From positions 1 to 64,000 of the IMG/VR virus record IMGVR_UViG_3300043411_001118: DNA of 64,000 bases. The stretch is one strand, 5' to 3'. Below the pieces are notes generated by a model. It ran no database searches and was not told the origin of the DNA. It saw only the letters and a program-made list of their open reading frames with translations. The DNA is from a virus. Made by a program: the position numbers and the translations under genes. Shown here piece by piece: positions 15,581 through 23,288 of the stretch; positions within the stretch are counted from its first letter, which is position 1; every line of letters begins with the position of its first letter.

Positions 15581-15960
15581 CTAATTCTTTTCCACTGGTC
15601 ATTAATAATTTGTGGAGTTAATTCAAGGGTTTGGGTCATTTCTATAACCACCCTTTCGTGCATATTATTGGCCAGAACGTCATCCAATTCTTTCAATCGT
15701 CCCTGAGTCTTAAAATCGATTTGGTATTCAGTACGAGTTATTGCATCCTGAAACTTACTATTATCAGCGAAAAATACCATCGTTTCGTAGTAATGTGTTG
15801 ATCCTAGCTTGTGGACCTCTTCACCAATAAACCAATTGCCGACAGTCGAAACCACTATTTTTAATGGTCCAAATATTAACAACGTGTTTCTATGAAACAG
15901 ACAATTTCTTGCATCACAAAAATGTCCCGCCCACCCGCGCTCAGTTTTTTCTACTCTCAT
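15577..15960 (-). CDS. conserved phage hypothetical (RGWAGHF family)
   Basis: A 127-aa protein. The pattern T-E-R-G-W-A-G-H-F, then C-L-F-H-R-N-T-L-L, STVGNW, YYETMVFFA and N-N-M-H-E-R-V-V is a very common but unnamed family of phage and mobile-element proteins. I know no function. The TGA overlaps the -35 box of the promoter below. Confidence 0.7.
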   Translation of the reverse strand: MRVEKTERGWAGHFCDARNCLFHRNTLLIFGPLKIVVSTVGNWFIGEEVHKLGSTHYYETMVFFADNSKFQDAITRTEYQIDFKTQGRLKELDDVLANNMHERVVIEMTQTLELTPQIINDQWKRIS

Positions 15961-15982
15961 TTATTTCCTTTATATAAAATTG

Positions 15983-16198
15983 TTAGCCGCCGCCATGACG
16001 ACCAAAACCAATCGATTTGTTAAGACTATAGACCTCCACATCTCCCCATTCGTATGGAACGTGTCCCAGTTTTTTAATGATGATTTTCTTAGCCTTCTCT
16101 TCACTTGAGGCAATTGCGAATGCCAAACCAGAACTCCAATCTGGAGAGAAACTATCCCACACAAACAATTTTAATTTTTGTTTTCGTTTAGTCTTCAT
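15983..16198 (-). CDS. small conserved protein
   Basis: A 71-aa protein with L-F-V-W-D-S-F-S-P-D-W-S-S-G-L-A-F-A-I-A, then a helix, then a W-G-D-V-E-V-Y strand. This looks like a small alpha/beta fold common in phages. I chose this frame over an overlapping 64-aa frame because of its composition. Function is unknown. Confidence 0.6.
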   Translation of the reverse strand: MKTKRKQKLKLFVWDSFSPDWSSGLAFAIASSEEKAKKIIIKKLGHVPYEWGDVEVYSLNKSIGFGRHGGG

Positions 16199-16412
16199 CT
16201 AGATCCTTCTTTTTAAATTCGCCACACCGCATATCCTCGCTCACATCCGGAAACTCTGATGATGTGTAACTCTTGATATACGAATCACCATAGTCCGGTT
16301 GTTTCGTTTCAGTATACGAAACAACAGTTGGTGGATATCTCCGACACCGACCAGTTTTATCCTGGCTATTGTATCTGGCAAAAAATTTACAGTTGCCACA
16401 ATTATTTTCCAT
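16188..16412 (-). CDS. small Cys-rich putative metal-binding protein
   Basis: A 74-aa protein. CGNCKFFA near the N-terminus, GRCRRYPP in the middle and MRCGEF at the end give four Cys in a C-x2-C...C...C layout. It resembles the small C-x2-C-x-F-F / C-R-R-x-P-P proteins widespread in phages. The start at 16412 is preferred to 16424. Confidence 0.65.
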   Translation of the reverse strand: MENNCGNCKFFARYNSQDKTGRCRRYPPTVVSYTETKQPDYGDSYIKSYTSSEFPDVSEDMRCGEFKKKDLDED

Positions 16413-16704
16413 TTGTATTCCCACGAACCCAAGATTCGACTACAGTTCTTTCTTTCATAGGAAATGGAGTTGATAAAATATGATCAATCCAGACGCGCCC
16501 ACGTTCAGTTAATTCAAATACATTTGGAATAGTTTCGTGTTCCAATAATATCCCACTACGAACAAGCTCTCTCTGAAAGGAATCAAGTATTTGATGGTCT
16601 GCTTCAATAAATGGATCTTGAGAAATATAACAGTGAATCAAGAATTCTAATTCAAATATTGACATCATTTTTGTTTCCTTTTTTGTTGCTCTCATTAATT
16701 CCAT
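16402..16704 (-). CDS. hypothetical protein, possibly winged-helix
   Basis: A 100-aa protein. The segment F-Q-R-E-L-V-R-S-G-I-L, followed by F-E-L-T-E-R-G-R-V-W-I, recalls small winged-helix domains, though weakly. GGAG lies 4 nt before the ATG, which overlaps the preceding stop (TTAATG). Confidence 0.55.
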   Translation of the reverse strand: MELMRATKKETKMMSIFELEFLIHCYISQDPFIEADHQILDSFQRELVRSGILLEHETIPNVFELTERGRVWIDHILSTPFPMKERTVVESWVRGNTNGK

Positions 16705-16817
16705 AAGTCTCCATCACTAATAAGCCAAACTATAAACGTAGCCACTACTCCAGCCGTAAACGCCATCCACAGATGTGCAAGATCAATTAAAATCGTTACC
16801 GATTCACAATACGTCAT
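16695..16817 (-). CDS. 40-aa single-pass membrane protein
   Basis: A short gene with GAGG 6 nt before its ATG. The peptide has one hydrophobic segment (LWMAFTAGVVATFIVWLI). It overlaps the next start by 10 nt and begins 2 nt after the upstream stop. Role unknown. Confidence 0.55.
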   Translation of the reverse strand: MTYCESVTILIDLAHLWMAFTAGVVATFIVWLISDGDLWN

Positions 16818-16818
16818 A

Positions 16819-17112
16819 TTAGTCCTCACCAATCAAAGGAAAGGTTTCGATACTATATTCATTACCACCACCAAACTCTGTCCAGTCGGAATCTAATTCG
16901 TGAACCAACATTTCTAATTCTGCTTTGCGGTTCGGCGACCAATCAACGGAAAAAATTTTTCGATATCTTTCCATGAGTTGTTCATTTATTTTCTGACACT
17001 CTGCCCGAAAAGATTCGGCCATGGACATATCCACAAAAACTTTTACGATCCGTTTCTCGGAGTCATAATCACCATCTTTCGCTACAACAATATAACAAGC
17101 CTTACTTTCCAT
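16819..17112 (-). CDS. hypothetical protein
   Basis: A 97-aa protein with a CYIVVAKDGDYDSE opening and an acidic helical body, ending in FGGGNEYSIETFPLIGE. Not recognised. It overlaps the gene upstream by 11 nt. Confidence 0.6.
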   Translation of the reverse strand: MESKACYIVVAKDGDYDSEKRIVKVFVDMSMAESFRAECQKINEQLMERYRKIFSVDWSPNRKAELEMLVHELDSDWTEFGGGNEYSIETFPLIGED

Positions 17113-17365
17113 TGTCTCTGACTCCCAATCTCCAAATTAATCCAGTCCTAACACAATATCCAAAAATTGTATCTTCCGGAGTAGCCCTGGTCCTAGAAGT
17201 TTCGATCATGTATCGAATTGATTCAAGATCAAATTTGTATCCAGACCGTTCTTCGAGATAGTCTTTAATGTCCAATTCATGCTCAAACATGGTTGACTTC
17301 ATATCTCCACAGGACATCGGAAAAATTCCGGGGATCATTTTATCTTCAATTAATATTGCGCTCAT
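17102..17365 (-). CDS. hypothetical protein
   Basis: An 87-aa protein of unknown function with mixed alpha/beta composition. It overlaps the genes on both sides, in the unit read from the promoter at 17922. Confidence 0.55.
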   Translation of the reverse strand: MSAILIEDKMIPGIFPMSCGDMKSTMFEHELDIKDYLEERSGYKFDLESIRYMIETSRTRATPEDTIFGYCVRTGLIWRLGVRDNGK

Positions 17366-17580
17366 TCCACTTCCTCTGGTGTTAGTGGCAGTCCGTAATG
17401 CTCAGCATCGTGTCTCACAATAGATCCCAGAGGAAAAATATCCACCGGAAATTCATCCAATACGTAATGGTTTCCGGTTGGATACTTTAATAGCAGAACA
17501 CGAAGTCCAGCCGGAATGTTTGTTGTGTATGTTGAGTGGCCTCGCTTCCAGACTTTATTTTCGATGTTTTTAGTTTTCAT
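17362..17580 (-). CDS. hypothetical protein
   Basis: A 72-aa protein, MKTKNIENKVWKRGHSTY. The segment K-R-G-H-S-T-Y-T-T-N-I-P faintly recalls AbrB/SpoVT swapped-hairpin DNA-binding starts, but the rest does not clearly fit. It overlaps both neighbours by 4 nt. Confidence 0.55.
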   Translation of the reverse strand: MKTKNIENKVWKRGHSTYTTNIPAGLRVLLLKYPTGNHYVLDEFPVDIFPLGSIVRHDAEHYGLPLTPEEVE

Positions 17581-17894
17581 AATTGTCCCTCAAATGCAGT
17601 TAATAAATCGGTTCTCATTTCTGTGAACAACTTCAGCGCCTCGGCCTCAATTTTCGATCCGCCTCTTCTATGGGCTGCTACCAGAAAAATTTTTCGACCT
17701 GAAAATGCGACATGCGTTTCTGATGTGTGATCTGGAAATACTTCTCTTTCCACTGGGATAACAGTAGCATAATATCCCCTTGGATATACTTTACCATTCC
17801 TTCTGCCTCCGAGTGTAAAAATGACCTCCAATTTGAGGAATTTATTCTCAGCGCCATTCGGGACATATTCAGTTTTTATTGTTGTTATTGCCAT
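17577..17894 (-). CDS. hypothetical protein
   Basis: A 105-aa, probably beta-rich protein (GGRRNGKVYPRGYYATVIPVE) of unknown function. It is the first gene after the promoter at 17922-17951. AGGAG lies about 8 nt before the ATG, in a leader nearly identical to that of the gene at 10996. Confidence 0.6.
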   Translation of the reverse strand: MAITTIKTEYVPNGAENKFLKLEVIFTLGGRRNGKVYPRGYYATVIPVEREVFPDHTSETHVAFSGRKIFLVAAHRRGGSKIEAEALKLFTEMRTDLLTAFEGQL

Positions 17895-17921
17895 AATGTA
17901 TCTCCTATCAATTTCAATTAT

Positions 17922-17951
17922 AAAATACTACAAATTAACAAAACTTGTCAA
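17922..17951 (-). promoter_or_regulatory. sigma70-like promoter
   Basis: TTGACA at 17951-17946, an 18-nt spacer and TATTTT/TATAAT. The TTGACA overlaps the stop of the 57-aa gene above. The spacer lacks TTTGGAT, but the 5' leader (TATAATTGAAATTGATAGGAGATACATTATG) is almost the same as at 10996-11024, so the two are related copies. Confidence 0.75.
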
Positions 17952-18121
17952 CCTCTTTTCTTGAGATCTTCCTCGAATGCAAACTTGTTATCCAATTTAA
18001 CTTGCTTCACTAGAAATCTCCATCGTTTACCTTGACCCTCAGCAAAGAACGGAAGTGATCTAAGTCCGTTATATTCAGAACGTCTTTTATCTCTCTCAGA
18101 TTTTTCTCTACTTATTTTCAT
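17948..18121 (-). CDS. small basic protein
   Basis: A 57-aa protein starting MKISREKSER, rich in Lys and Arg, with GQGKRWRFLVKQV in the middle. The ATG follows AGGAGG and overlaps the upstream gene by 14 nt. Unknown function. Confidence 0.6.
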   Translation of the reverse strand: MKISREKSERDKRRSEYNGLRSLPFFAEGQGKRWRFLVKQVKLDNKFAFEEDLKKRG

Positions 18122-18398
18122 ATTCCTCCTGGAACAAGCTAATTAAAACTTCGTTCAAATTCTCAGCGTAAACTCCCTCAGAATTTCTCGCTAACTTCGT
18201 TTCGAACTTCCTACTCTTGAATAGCTCAACCGTGTATGTGTCCATTTCGTTAAGTGTGACCTTGAACTTGTAAGAGTATCCAGTCTTAATTTTCGTATTG
18301 AACGACAGAAAGTTTGATCCGGCTAGCGCCTTGTGATATCCCAATTCCATCTTAGTTCCGATGAAAATTTGAGAACTTATTGTTTTTGCAATTTCCAT
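18108..18398 (-). CDS. hypothetical protein
   Basis: A 96-aa protein starting MEIAKTISSQ, with a beta-rich middle. The ATG at 18398 lies 5 nt after GGAGG; the frame extends further only through the promoter. Unknown. Confidence 0.6.
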   Translation of the reverse strand: MEIAKTISSQIFIGTKMELGYHKALAGSNFLSFNTKIKTGYSYKFKVTLNEMDTYTVELFKSRKFETKLARNSEGVYAENLNEVLISLFQEEYENK

Positions 18399-18437
18399 GA
18401 TTTCCTCCATCAAAGTGATCACCTCGACCACATACAT

Positions 18438-18467
18438 ATGATGACATAAATCATCCAAATGTGTCAA
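18438..18467 (-). promoter_or_regulatory. sigma70-like promoter (early family)
   Basis: TTGACA at 18467-18462, CATTTGGATGATTTATGT as the 18-nt spacer, then CATCAT/ATATGT. It serves the gene at 18398 and probably the unit down to the next promoter. Confidence 0.65.
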
Positions 18468-18531
18468 ACAAAATAGTGATTTATTTTAGGAAATGATGTT
18501 TTATTGAGGAATCGTCCCTGGAACACCTCAA

Positions 18532-18720
18532 TCAGTTTTCGTGCTGTCCTGGACTATCCTGGACCGATTTTTGACCTTCCCAGACCCTCTTAGCTATCCC
18601 CTCTAGCCCATGTTCGGATACATAAGCTACTCCCCGTACAATCGTTATGAACCCAAAAATTAATAAAGCAAGTTGTAGAACAGCCATAGTCCAGATAAAA
18701 GTATTTTCTAATTTTGCCAT
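18532..18720 (-). CDS. small single-pass membrane protein
   Basis: A 62-aa protein starting MAKLENTFIW, with a transmembrane segment from about residue 8 to 28 (TMAVLQLALLIFGFITIV) and a charged tail. AAGGG lies 8 nt upstream. Role unknown. Confidence 0.6.
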   Translation of the reverse strand: MAKLENTFIWTMAVLQLALLIFGFITIVRGVAYVSEHGLEGIAKRVWEGQKSVQDSPGQHEN

Positions 18721-18724
18721 ATTC

Positions 18725-19237
18725 TTAACCCTTAAAAAAATTCCACCAAGATTTCTTTCTCTCTGGTCCACCAAGAACAGGTTTTGGTTTTATGCCCTCA
18801 ATGATCTTTTGTCCGGATGGTGGGATCGGTGGAGTCGGTTTGTATCCACCTGGCTTATGTGGATTTCCTAGTCCAGTTTCTCGTTCTGGTCCACACGCAT
18901 GAAAGAGATCGAAAAATTTTTCGTCCTTTGGATATGCTGCGCCTTGTGGCCTCATCTTCCTAGACCGCGCACAGAAAAGTTCAGAAAACAAAAGTATAGT
19001 ATGATATCCCATTCCTGGATCGATCTTTTTAAGATCCCAGAACGATTCTTCTAGTAGATGAAAATTTTCTTCTGTAATTTCTTCCGCATCTGAACATCCC
19101 CAGAAAAATAAATCGTTACATCCAATATAGAATTGTACCGTTCTAAATTCTTCGATACAAGAAAAACCAAGATTGACATTATCTAGTTCTAATTGATATG
19201 TTTCTAAAAAATCGAATATTCTGTATGTCAAATCCAT
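18725..19237 (-). CDS. conserved phage hypothetical (MRPQGAAY family)
   Basis: A 170-aa protein. The pattern D-L-F-F-W-G-C-S-D-A-E-E-I, then R-K-M-R-P-Q-G-A-A-Y and A-C-G-P-E-R, belongs to a widespread unnamed family of phage proteins. The C-terminal 50 residues are Pro/Gly/Lys-rich and probably disordered. No function is known. Confidence 0.65.
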   Translation of the reverse strand: MDLTYRIFDFLETYQLELDNVNLGFSCIEEFRTVQFYIGCNDLFFWGCSDAEEITEENFHLLEESFWDLKKIDPGMGYHTILLFSELFCARSRKMRPQGAAYPKDEKFFDLFHACGPERETGLGNPHKPGGYKPTPPIPPSGQKIIEGIKPKPVLGGPERKKSWWNFFKG

Positions 19238-19428
19238 TATTTTTTCTTCTTAGGAATTGGTTTCTTCTTTCCGATAAAATCAATATTCAAGCCAAACATC
19301 ACTGGAGATTTTTGAACTATTTCTGTTGGACCAGACAGAAGCACGAGTGACCAGCCCTCATTCTTTAAAAATTTTGCAGCGGCATCTAATACAGCTTGAC
19401 TCAATTTATCGCGTTTACTTTGCTTCAT
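19237..19428 (-). CDS. small basic protein
   Basis: A 63-aa protein ending in GKKKPIPKKKK. Unknown function. It touches the genes on both sides. Confidence 0.55.
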   Translation of the reverse strand: MKQSKRDKLSQAVLDAAAKFLKNEGWSLVLLSGPTEIVQKSPVMFGLNIDFIGKKKPIPKKKK

Positions 19429-19615
19429 CTTTTACCCAATGACATTGAACACGTTTAAAATTTGTGTAAACACCATTTTTACAATAATATATTTGTTTAG
19501 AATGATGACAATGTGTGTCTTTATATACAGTTCCATCAACAGAATCAATTGAACATTTTTGATGAGTCACTTCGCAACCAGCAAGTATTAAGAGAATTAG
19601 TGGAAGTGATTTCAT
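19415..19615 (-). CDS. small lipoprotein
   Basis: A 66-aa protein with a lipoprotein signal MKSLPLILLILAGC (lipobox L-A-G-C, lipidated Cys 14). The mature part holds six further Cys (CSID, HCHH, YYCKNG, VQCHW), so disulphides are likely. The start at 19615 fits the signal; an upstream ATG would add a non-signal extension. Function unknown. Confidence 0.65.
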   Translation of the reverse strand: MKSLPLILLILAGCEVTHQKCSIDSVDGTVYKDTHCHHSKQIYYCKNGVYTNFKRVQCHWVKDEAK

Positions 19616-19624
19616 CGTGGATTG

Positions 19625-19654
19625 TGTGGGATGCCCATTTCTGGACATCCCACA
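19625..19654. other. inverted repeat after gp32
   Basis: TGTGGGATG and CATCCCACA form a 9-bp perfect stem around a 12-nt loop, between gp32 and the lipoprotein gene. No clear T-run follows on the minus strand, so it may be an attenuator or RNA-stability element rather than a full terminator. A smaller hairpin (AGTCCTGTAGGACC) lies beside it. Confidence 0.5.
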
Positions 19655-19681
19655 TTTAATTAGTCCTGTAGGACCATTTCA

Positions 19682-20620
19682 TTATTGTTTAATAGAAGCG
19701 AGTAGATCCTCTTTTGATGTAAGAGTCTTACTAGCAGCAATTGCATTCTCGAAATTTGTTTCGAGATCAACTTCTGTTTCGGTTCCACCTGTCTGTGCAA
19801 CTCCTGTTGTTCCATTTGTCGCAACAGTTTTTGCAGTAGTACCAGTCAGAGGATTCCCTTCCAGATCTTCCCCAGTCACAGTCTCATAACGCTCTTTCAA
19901 TTCCTCATAGGACTTGAAATTTTCTGGGTTGGTGAACTCATTGAGATCATACATCTGATCACAAACAGCCTTAATTTTTTCATCCTGTTTTGGATCTCCA
20001 GCAAACATTGCTACCGGAGTCGTAAACGAAGAATCTTCATATGTTGTTTGAGCATCCTTATCCGCACCCTTTCTCTTGACACGAATGTTAAAATTCGCGC
20101 CGTCCCATGGGCAGAATGGATCAACCGATGGAACACCTTCATATGGTGGAACAACAGCTTCCTCAAGTTTAGTATGAATTGAATTTCCAAAGGCAAACAA
20201 GAAAACCTTACCATTATTTTTTGGTTCGGCTTTATCGTCAAGAACCAAAATATTTGTGTAATATTTCTTGTTAGCAAAACGAGTCTTGGCTTTTGCTTTC
20301 AAATCCTTATCGTCACTATTCCACATTCTTCCTGTGGCTTCACGAACTGGACATTTTTTTCCGATGGTAGATGGGGAAGTTTCTGCGTACACTCCACCAG
20401 GACCACGAAAAAAGTTGAAATAAATTGTTGGACTAATTGGCGCATCATTTTCTGTCCTTGGTGGAAGAAAGCGAATAAGAGCCGCCGCAACGCCTGTTCC
20501 TGGATCTGGCTTAATTGTCCAGATCCTTTCATCGGCTTGAAAAGCAGTCTTGTTCTTTAGAGCCTTTTTTGTTGCTTCTAGGGATTTCCCCCGTCTGTTT
20601 TTGATATGCTCGAACGACAT
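19682..20620 (-). CDS. single-stranded DNA-binding protein gp32
   Basis: T4 gp32 family, which coats ssDNA and organises replication and recombination. The 312-aa protein has the basic N-terminal segment (NRRGKS at 8-13), then the OB-core pattern A-L-I-R-F-L-P, NFFRGPGGVYAETSPSTIGKKCPV, and YYTNILVLDDKAEPKNNGKVF. It has an acidic, low-complexity C-terminal tail for protein partners. The four-ligand zinc motif of T4 gp32 is not visible, since only one Cys lies in the expected place. It is followed upstream by gp59 and gp33, as in T4. Confidence 0.9.
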   Translation of the reverse strand: MSFEHIKNRRGKSLEATKKALKNKTAFQADERIWTIKPDPGTGVAAALIRFLPPRTENDAPISPTIYFNFFRGPGGVYAETSPSTIGKKCPVREATGRMWNSDDKDLKAKAKTRFANKKYYTNILVLDDKAEPKNNGKVFLFAFGNSIHTKLEEAVVPPYEGVPSVDPFCPWDGANFNIRVKRKGADKDAQTTYEDSSFTTPVAMFAGDPKQDEKIKAVCDQMYDLNEFTNPENFKSYEELKERYETVTGEDLEGNPLTGTTAKTVATNGTTGVAQTGGTETEVDLETNFENAIAASKTLTSKEDLLASIKQ

Positions 20621-20650
20621 GTTTTTATTTAAATATTAAAAAATCAAGGA

Positions 20651-21250
20651 TTACATAACTAATGATTGTATAATGTCTCCGTAGATGGAAAGGTCTTTTA
20701 CTTCAAGGAAAGGAAAAAATTTTTGAATTTTTCTCATTTCATTTGGTAACACAATTGGATCAGAAACAGTTTTTTTCCATACATCAAACAGCGGAAAAAT
20801 TCCATTTATAATACCAAGTGTTTCTTCTTTAATTGTCCCTTGGCGAAATAGAGTAAACAACCTCGGATGTTCACCACTTGATTTAATTAAAGAAACAAAC
20901 TTCTCTCCACCTAACAGAGATTTAATTTTGATCATATCCTCTTTGAAGTGATGCGTCAAGGATTCTTTAATCCCGCGCTTAACCAGATATGATTTTAGTA
21001 GATCTTCGTTTTGGATATTCCCAATCCACATTGAAGGGTTTTCTTTGAGGATGACCGCGAATAAAAACGGAATTTGACTTGATGGATATTTGGAATGGAT
21101 TTTTCTAAAGTACAGCTTCTCTTTACCATTTTCGAACTTGGCTGGATCGAGCCTTGTTAGTTTCCCATTATACTTAAAATAATCATACGAGTCAGTTTTA
21201 AAATGGAGTTTGACTGACTCAAAACATTCATAGCATTCAAATAAATTCAT
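20651..21250 (-). CDS. helicase loader gp59
   Basis: A 199-aa homologue of T4 gp59, which loads gp41 helicase onto gp32-coated forks. Family markers are C-Y-E-C-F-E-S-V-K-L-H-F, DYFKYNGK (23-30), LYFRKIHSKYP and W-I-G-N-I. Its position between gp33 and gp32 is the T4 order. Confidence 0.85.
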   Translation of the reverse strand: MNLFECYECFESVKLHFKTDSYDYFKYNGKLTRLDPAKFENGKEKLYFRKIHSKYPSSQIPFLFAVILKENPSMWIGNIQNEDLLKSYLVKRGIKESLTHHFKEDMIKIKSLLGGEKFVSLIKSSGEHPRLFTLFRQGTIKEETLGIINGIFPLFDVWKKTVSDPIVLPNEMRKIQKFFPFLEVKDLSIYGDIIQSLVM

Positions 21251-21252
21251 AA

Positions 21253-21492
21253 TTATTTTTTCTTTTTGTTTTTCTTCCTTGGTTTTCTTCTTAGGAGATG
21301 GTGAAGTTTTGCCTCTTTGGTTAATCGCTTTTTGATACTGTCATTTAGTAAAGCAGGGACTCTTTCAATCTCGATCTGTTTTTCTTTGGCGCATATCATG
21401 ATCGCATCCATGACTGTTAAATCTGGATTCGATAGCAGGGACGAAACCGATGTTGAAAATTTCTCTTTGTTGGAAACGAATTTTTCAGACAT
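21253..21492 (-). CDS. late transcription coactivator gp33-like
   Basis: A 79-aa protein. VMDAIMICAKEKQIEIERVP, followed by LLNDSIKKRLTKEAKLHHLL, parallels T4 gp33 (M-S-Y-L-E-A-T...E-E-N-S-I-P-E-T...I-I-E-K-I-Q-S-E-A). T4 gp33 bridges RNA polymerase and the sliding clamp for late transcription. The C-terminus is a Lys/Arg run rather than the T4 clamp-binding end, so the match is partial. Position next to gp59 and gp32 supports it. Confidence 0.65.
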   Translation of the reverse strand: MSEKFVSNKEKFSTSVSSLLSNPDLTVMDAIMICAKEKQIEIERVPALLNDSIKKRLTKEAKLHHLLRRKPRKKNKKKK

Positions 21493-21910
21493 TGGTTCCC
21501 CGCATACTCATCTTCGTAAATTGGTCTCTTATAAAATTTCTTTTCTTTCTCTGGTTTATATTTTTTAAACATGTCGGATGTCCCCCGGGGGGAAGTTTAA
21601 CATAGTTTTCGAGTAATAATTTTGCTCTCATTTTCTTTTTTTTGTGATGAAGAAAATTATAGATTTTATCTAAGAATGGTATTACTTCAGTGTCCTGCAA
21701 TATCCAATTATAATATGATCTCCAATTTGGATTCTTTCCGCTATTATTGATAAACTCTAACGAACCACCAAAATTATCTTTAAAAAAAACTACCAACTCT
21801 TTATCGCAAGATGTAATTTTGACTCTGGGACGCAACCTTTTGGAAAATGTAATGCACCCCTCACCATCGAACATTCCAGCCGCATACGCAATAATTTCTT
21901 GTCTTGTCAT
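21485..21910 (-). CDS. LAGLIDADG-type homing endonuclease
   Basis: A 141-aa protein with a single LAGLIDADG-like motif AYAAGMFDGEGCI (8-20), the acidic residues D15-G-E17, and a following S-K-R-L-R-P-R-V-K-I-T strand. Single-motif enzymes act as homodimers. It is a free-standing mobile gene inserted directly upstream of gp33 (8-nt overlap) and behind a strong terminator. No intron or intein boundaries are visible nearby. Confidence 0.8.
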   Translation of the reverse strand: MTRQEIIAYAAGMFDGEGCITFSKRLRPRVKITSCDKELVVFFKDNFGGSLEFINNSGKNPNWRSYYNWILQDTEVIPFLDKIYNFLHHKKKKMRAKLLLENYVKLPPGGHPTCLKNINQRKKRNFIRDQFTKMSMRGTNV

Positions 21911-21963
21911 GAAATTTTAACACAAAATCTCCAGTCAAAAATTCATGAAATAAACATAAGAAA

Positions 21964-21994
21964 GCCAACACTATTATATGCTAATAGTGTTGGC
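21964..21994 (-). terminator. rho-independent terminator
   Basis: GCCAACACTATTA and TAATAGTGTTGGC form a perfect 13-bp stem with a 5-nt loop. Leftward it runs into TTTCTTATGTTT. It ends transcription of the 296-aa gene before the homing endonuclease. Confidence 0.8.
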
Positions 21995-22018
21995 TGTAAA
22001 GGATCTAACAGTGTGGAT

Positions 22019-22909
22019 TTAGGAGTGCGATCCGATCTGATACCACTGTTCTTTGTTCAAATTCCACTTCGATGCAATCGCTTCAATTGCATCACCCTTC
22101 TCACCAACCTCTGGTCTAACAAACGACAGATATTCCTTGTTTGTTGAAGGACAGAAGTATTGAAGAACGTAATTCGTCTTCGATGTCATTCCAGTAATTT
22201 CGTAAAGAGTGTATCCCTCTTTCTTATCCATTACTTTGTTTGGGAAGTTATCAAGAATAGCCTTGGTTCCGAGCATCTTGAGAGCAACCATTCGTTGTTC
22301 AATATTCTCTAATGCCAAGACACGTTTCGGATCAACGTTGCCTGATGTTAGGTACTCGAACAATTCTTTATCAAACAAAACATTCCATAAAGCGTAGACA
22401 GAGTATCCGTCTGCGAACTCCATAGCTGGACCAGTCAAATTATGCAATTTGAAATCTGGACCATCTGTTTTGATGTAGAGAGGCATTCTTGAAACAGCGC
22501 AAAATCCATCCAATTGAATGGATGAATAGATCCCACGCTTAACCATTGCCTTCCATCGTTCCCAATGTGGACAATCGTACTTGACTCCGATCTCTTCGAA
22601 GAATTCATAATAAGCAGTCCAAGCACAATCCCAACCGGACATTCTCCATCCAGAATACAGATAAACTGGTTCTGTATTTTTGAGGAATTTGTTTCCAGCT
22701 TCTTGTGCTGCCTTTGGCGAATCGACGATTACAACCTCTGGCTTAGTAAGTTCTGCTAATTCATAAACCCACTGAACATCAGCAATCACCGCCGCCTCTT
22801 CGTCTTTGGTGATTTGTTTGCACGAGTTATAGAATTTAATCCATCGATCTCGAACCTCAACCATCTTGGCTTCATGTTCGGGAGTCACGCATAATTTTTC
22901 TGTAGTCAT
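22019..22909 (-). CDS. DUF6745-like protein
   Basis: A 296-aa protein. W-T-A-Y-Y-E-F-F-E-E-I-G-V, W-x-x-W-x-x-M-V-K-R-G-I, SRMPLYIKTDGPDFKLHN, then GPAMEFADGYSVYALW matches my memory of the DUF6745 pattern, found in bacteria and phages without a known function. The next gene downstream encodes the small partner often seen beside this domain. It ends at a strong terminator. Confidence 0.65.
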   Translation of the reverse strand: MTTEKLCVTPEHEAKMVEVRDRWIKFYNSCKQITKDEEAAVIADVQWVYELAELTKPEVVIVDSPKAAQEAGNKFLKNTEPVYLYSGWRMSGWDCAWTAYYEFFEEIGVKYDCPHWERWKAMVKRGIYSSIQLDGFCAVSRMPLYIKTDGPDFKLHNLTGPAMEFADGYSVYALWNVLFDKELFEYLTSGNVDPKRVLALENIEQRMVALKMLGTKAILDNFPNKVMDKKEGYTLYEITGMTSKTNYVLQYFCPSTNKEYLSFVRPEVGEKGDAIEAIASKWNLNKEQWYQIGSHS

Positions 22910-22938
22910 TTTTATTCCATTAATTGATGTTAATTTTC

Positions 22939-23265
22939 TTAGTCTCGAACGACTCGCATTTCTTCTTCGAACGGATCAAATTCAGTTTCGTTCAGAATCT
23001 TGTAGCAAGTGTCAGGAAGAATCCGATGTTCCTTATGTTCCTGGTGCTTCAAGATCATTTCTGATCCGTAGGCCAAGTATTTTCCTTTGCTCGAATCCCA
23101 CAACTTCGCTGGAGCTTCGCCATACGCCGTGTGATGATGTCCAGTTTGCTCACCATGAGCAAGTGTGTACTGTTCAATAACTTGGGGAGTTTCTGTTGGT
23201 GCTGTTTCACCCAGAAGTTCTACCGGCATTAAAAGAACGTCACCTTGTCTTATTCCTTTTTTCAT
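22939..23265 (-). CDS. small conserved protein, RQGDVLL family
   Basis: A 108-aa, His-rich protein: RQGDVLLMPV (5-14), A-H-G-E-Q-T-G-H-H-H, L-K-H-Q-E-H-K-E-H and a C-terminal M-R-V-V-R-D. Proteins of this pattern commonly sit next to DUF6745-type genes, as here. Function is unknown; the clustered His could bind metal. Confidence 0.65.
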   Translation of the reverse strand: MKKGIRQGDVLLMPVELLGETAPTETPQVIEQYTLAHGEQTGHHHTAYGEAPAKLWDSSKGKYLAYGSEMILKHQEHKEHRILPDTCYKILNETEFDPFEEEMRVVRD

Positions 23266-23288
23266 TTACATTTTCCTTCTTTATTGTT

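Noticed and set aside
15970-16164. A 64-codon leftward frame overlapping the 15983-16198 gene
   Set aside because: The other frame has more natural composition, a helix-strand pattern and a start coupled to its neighbour.
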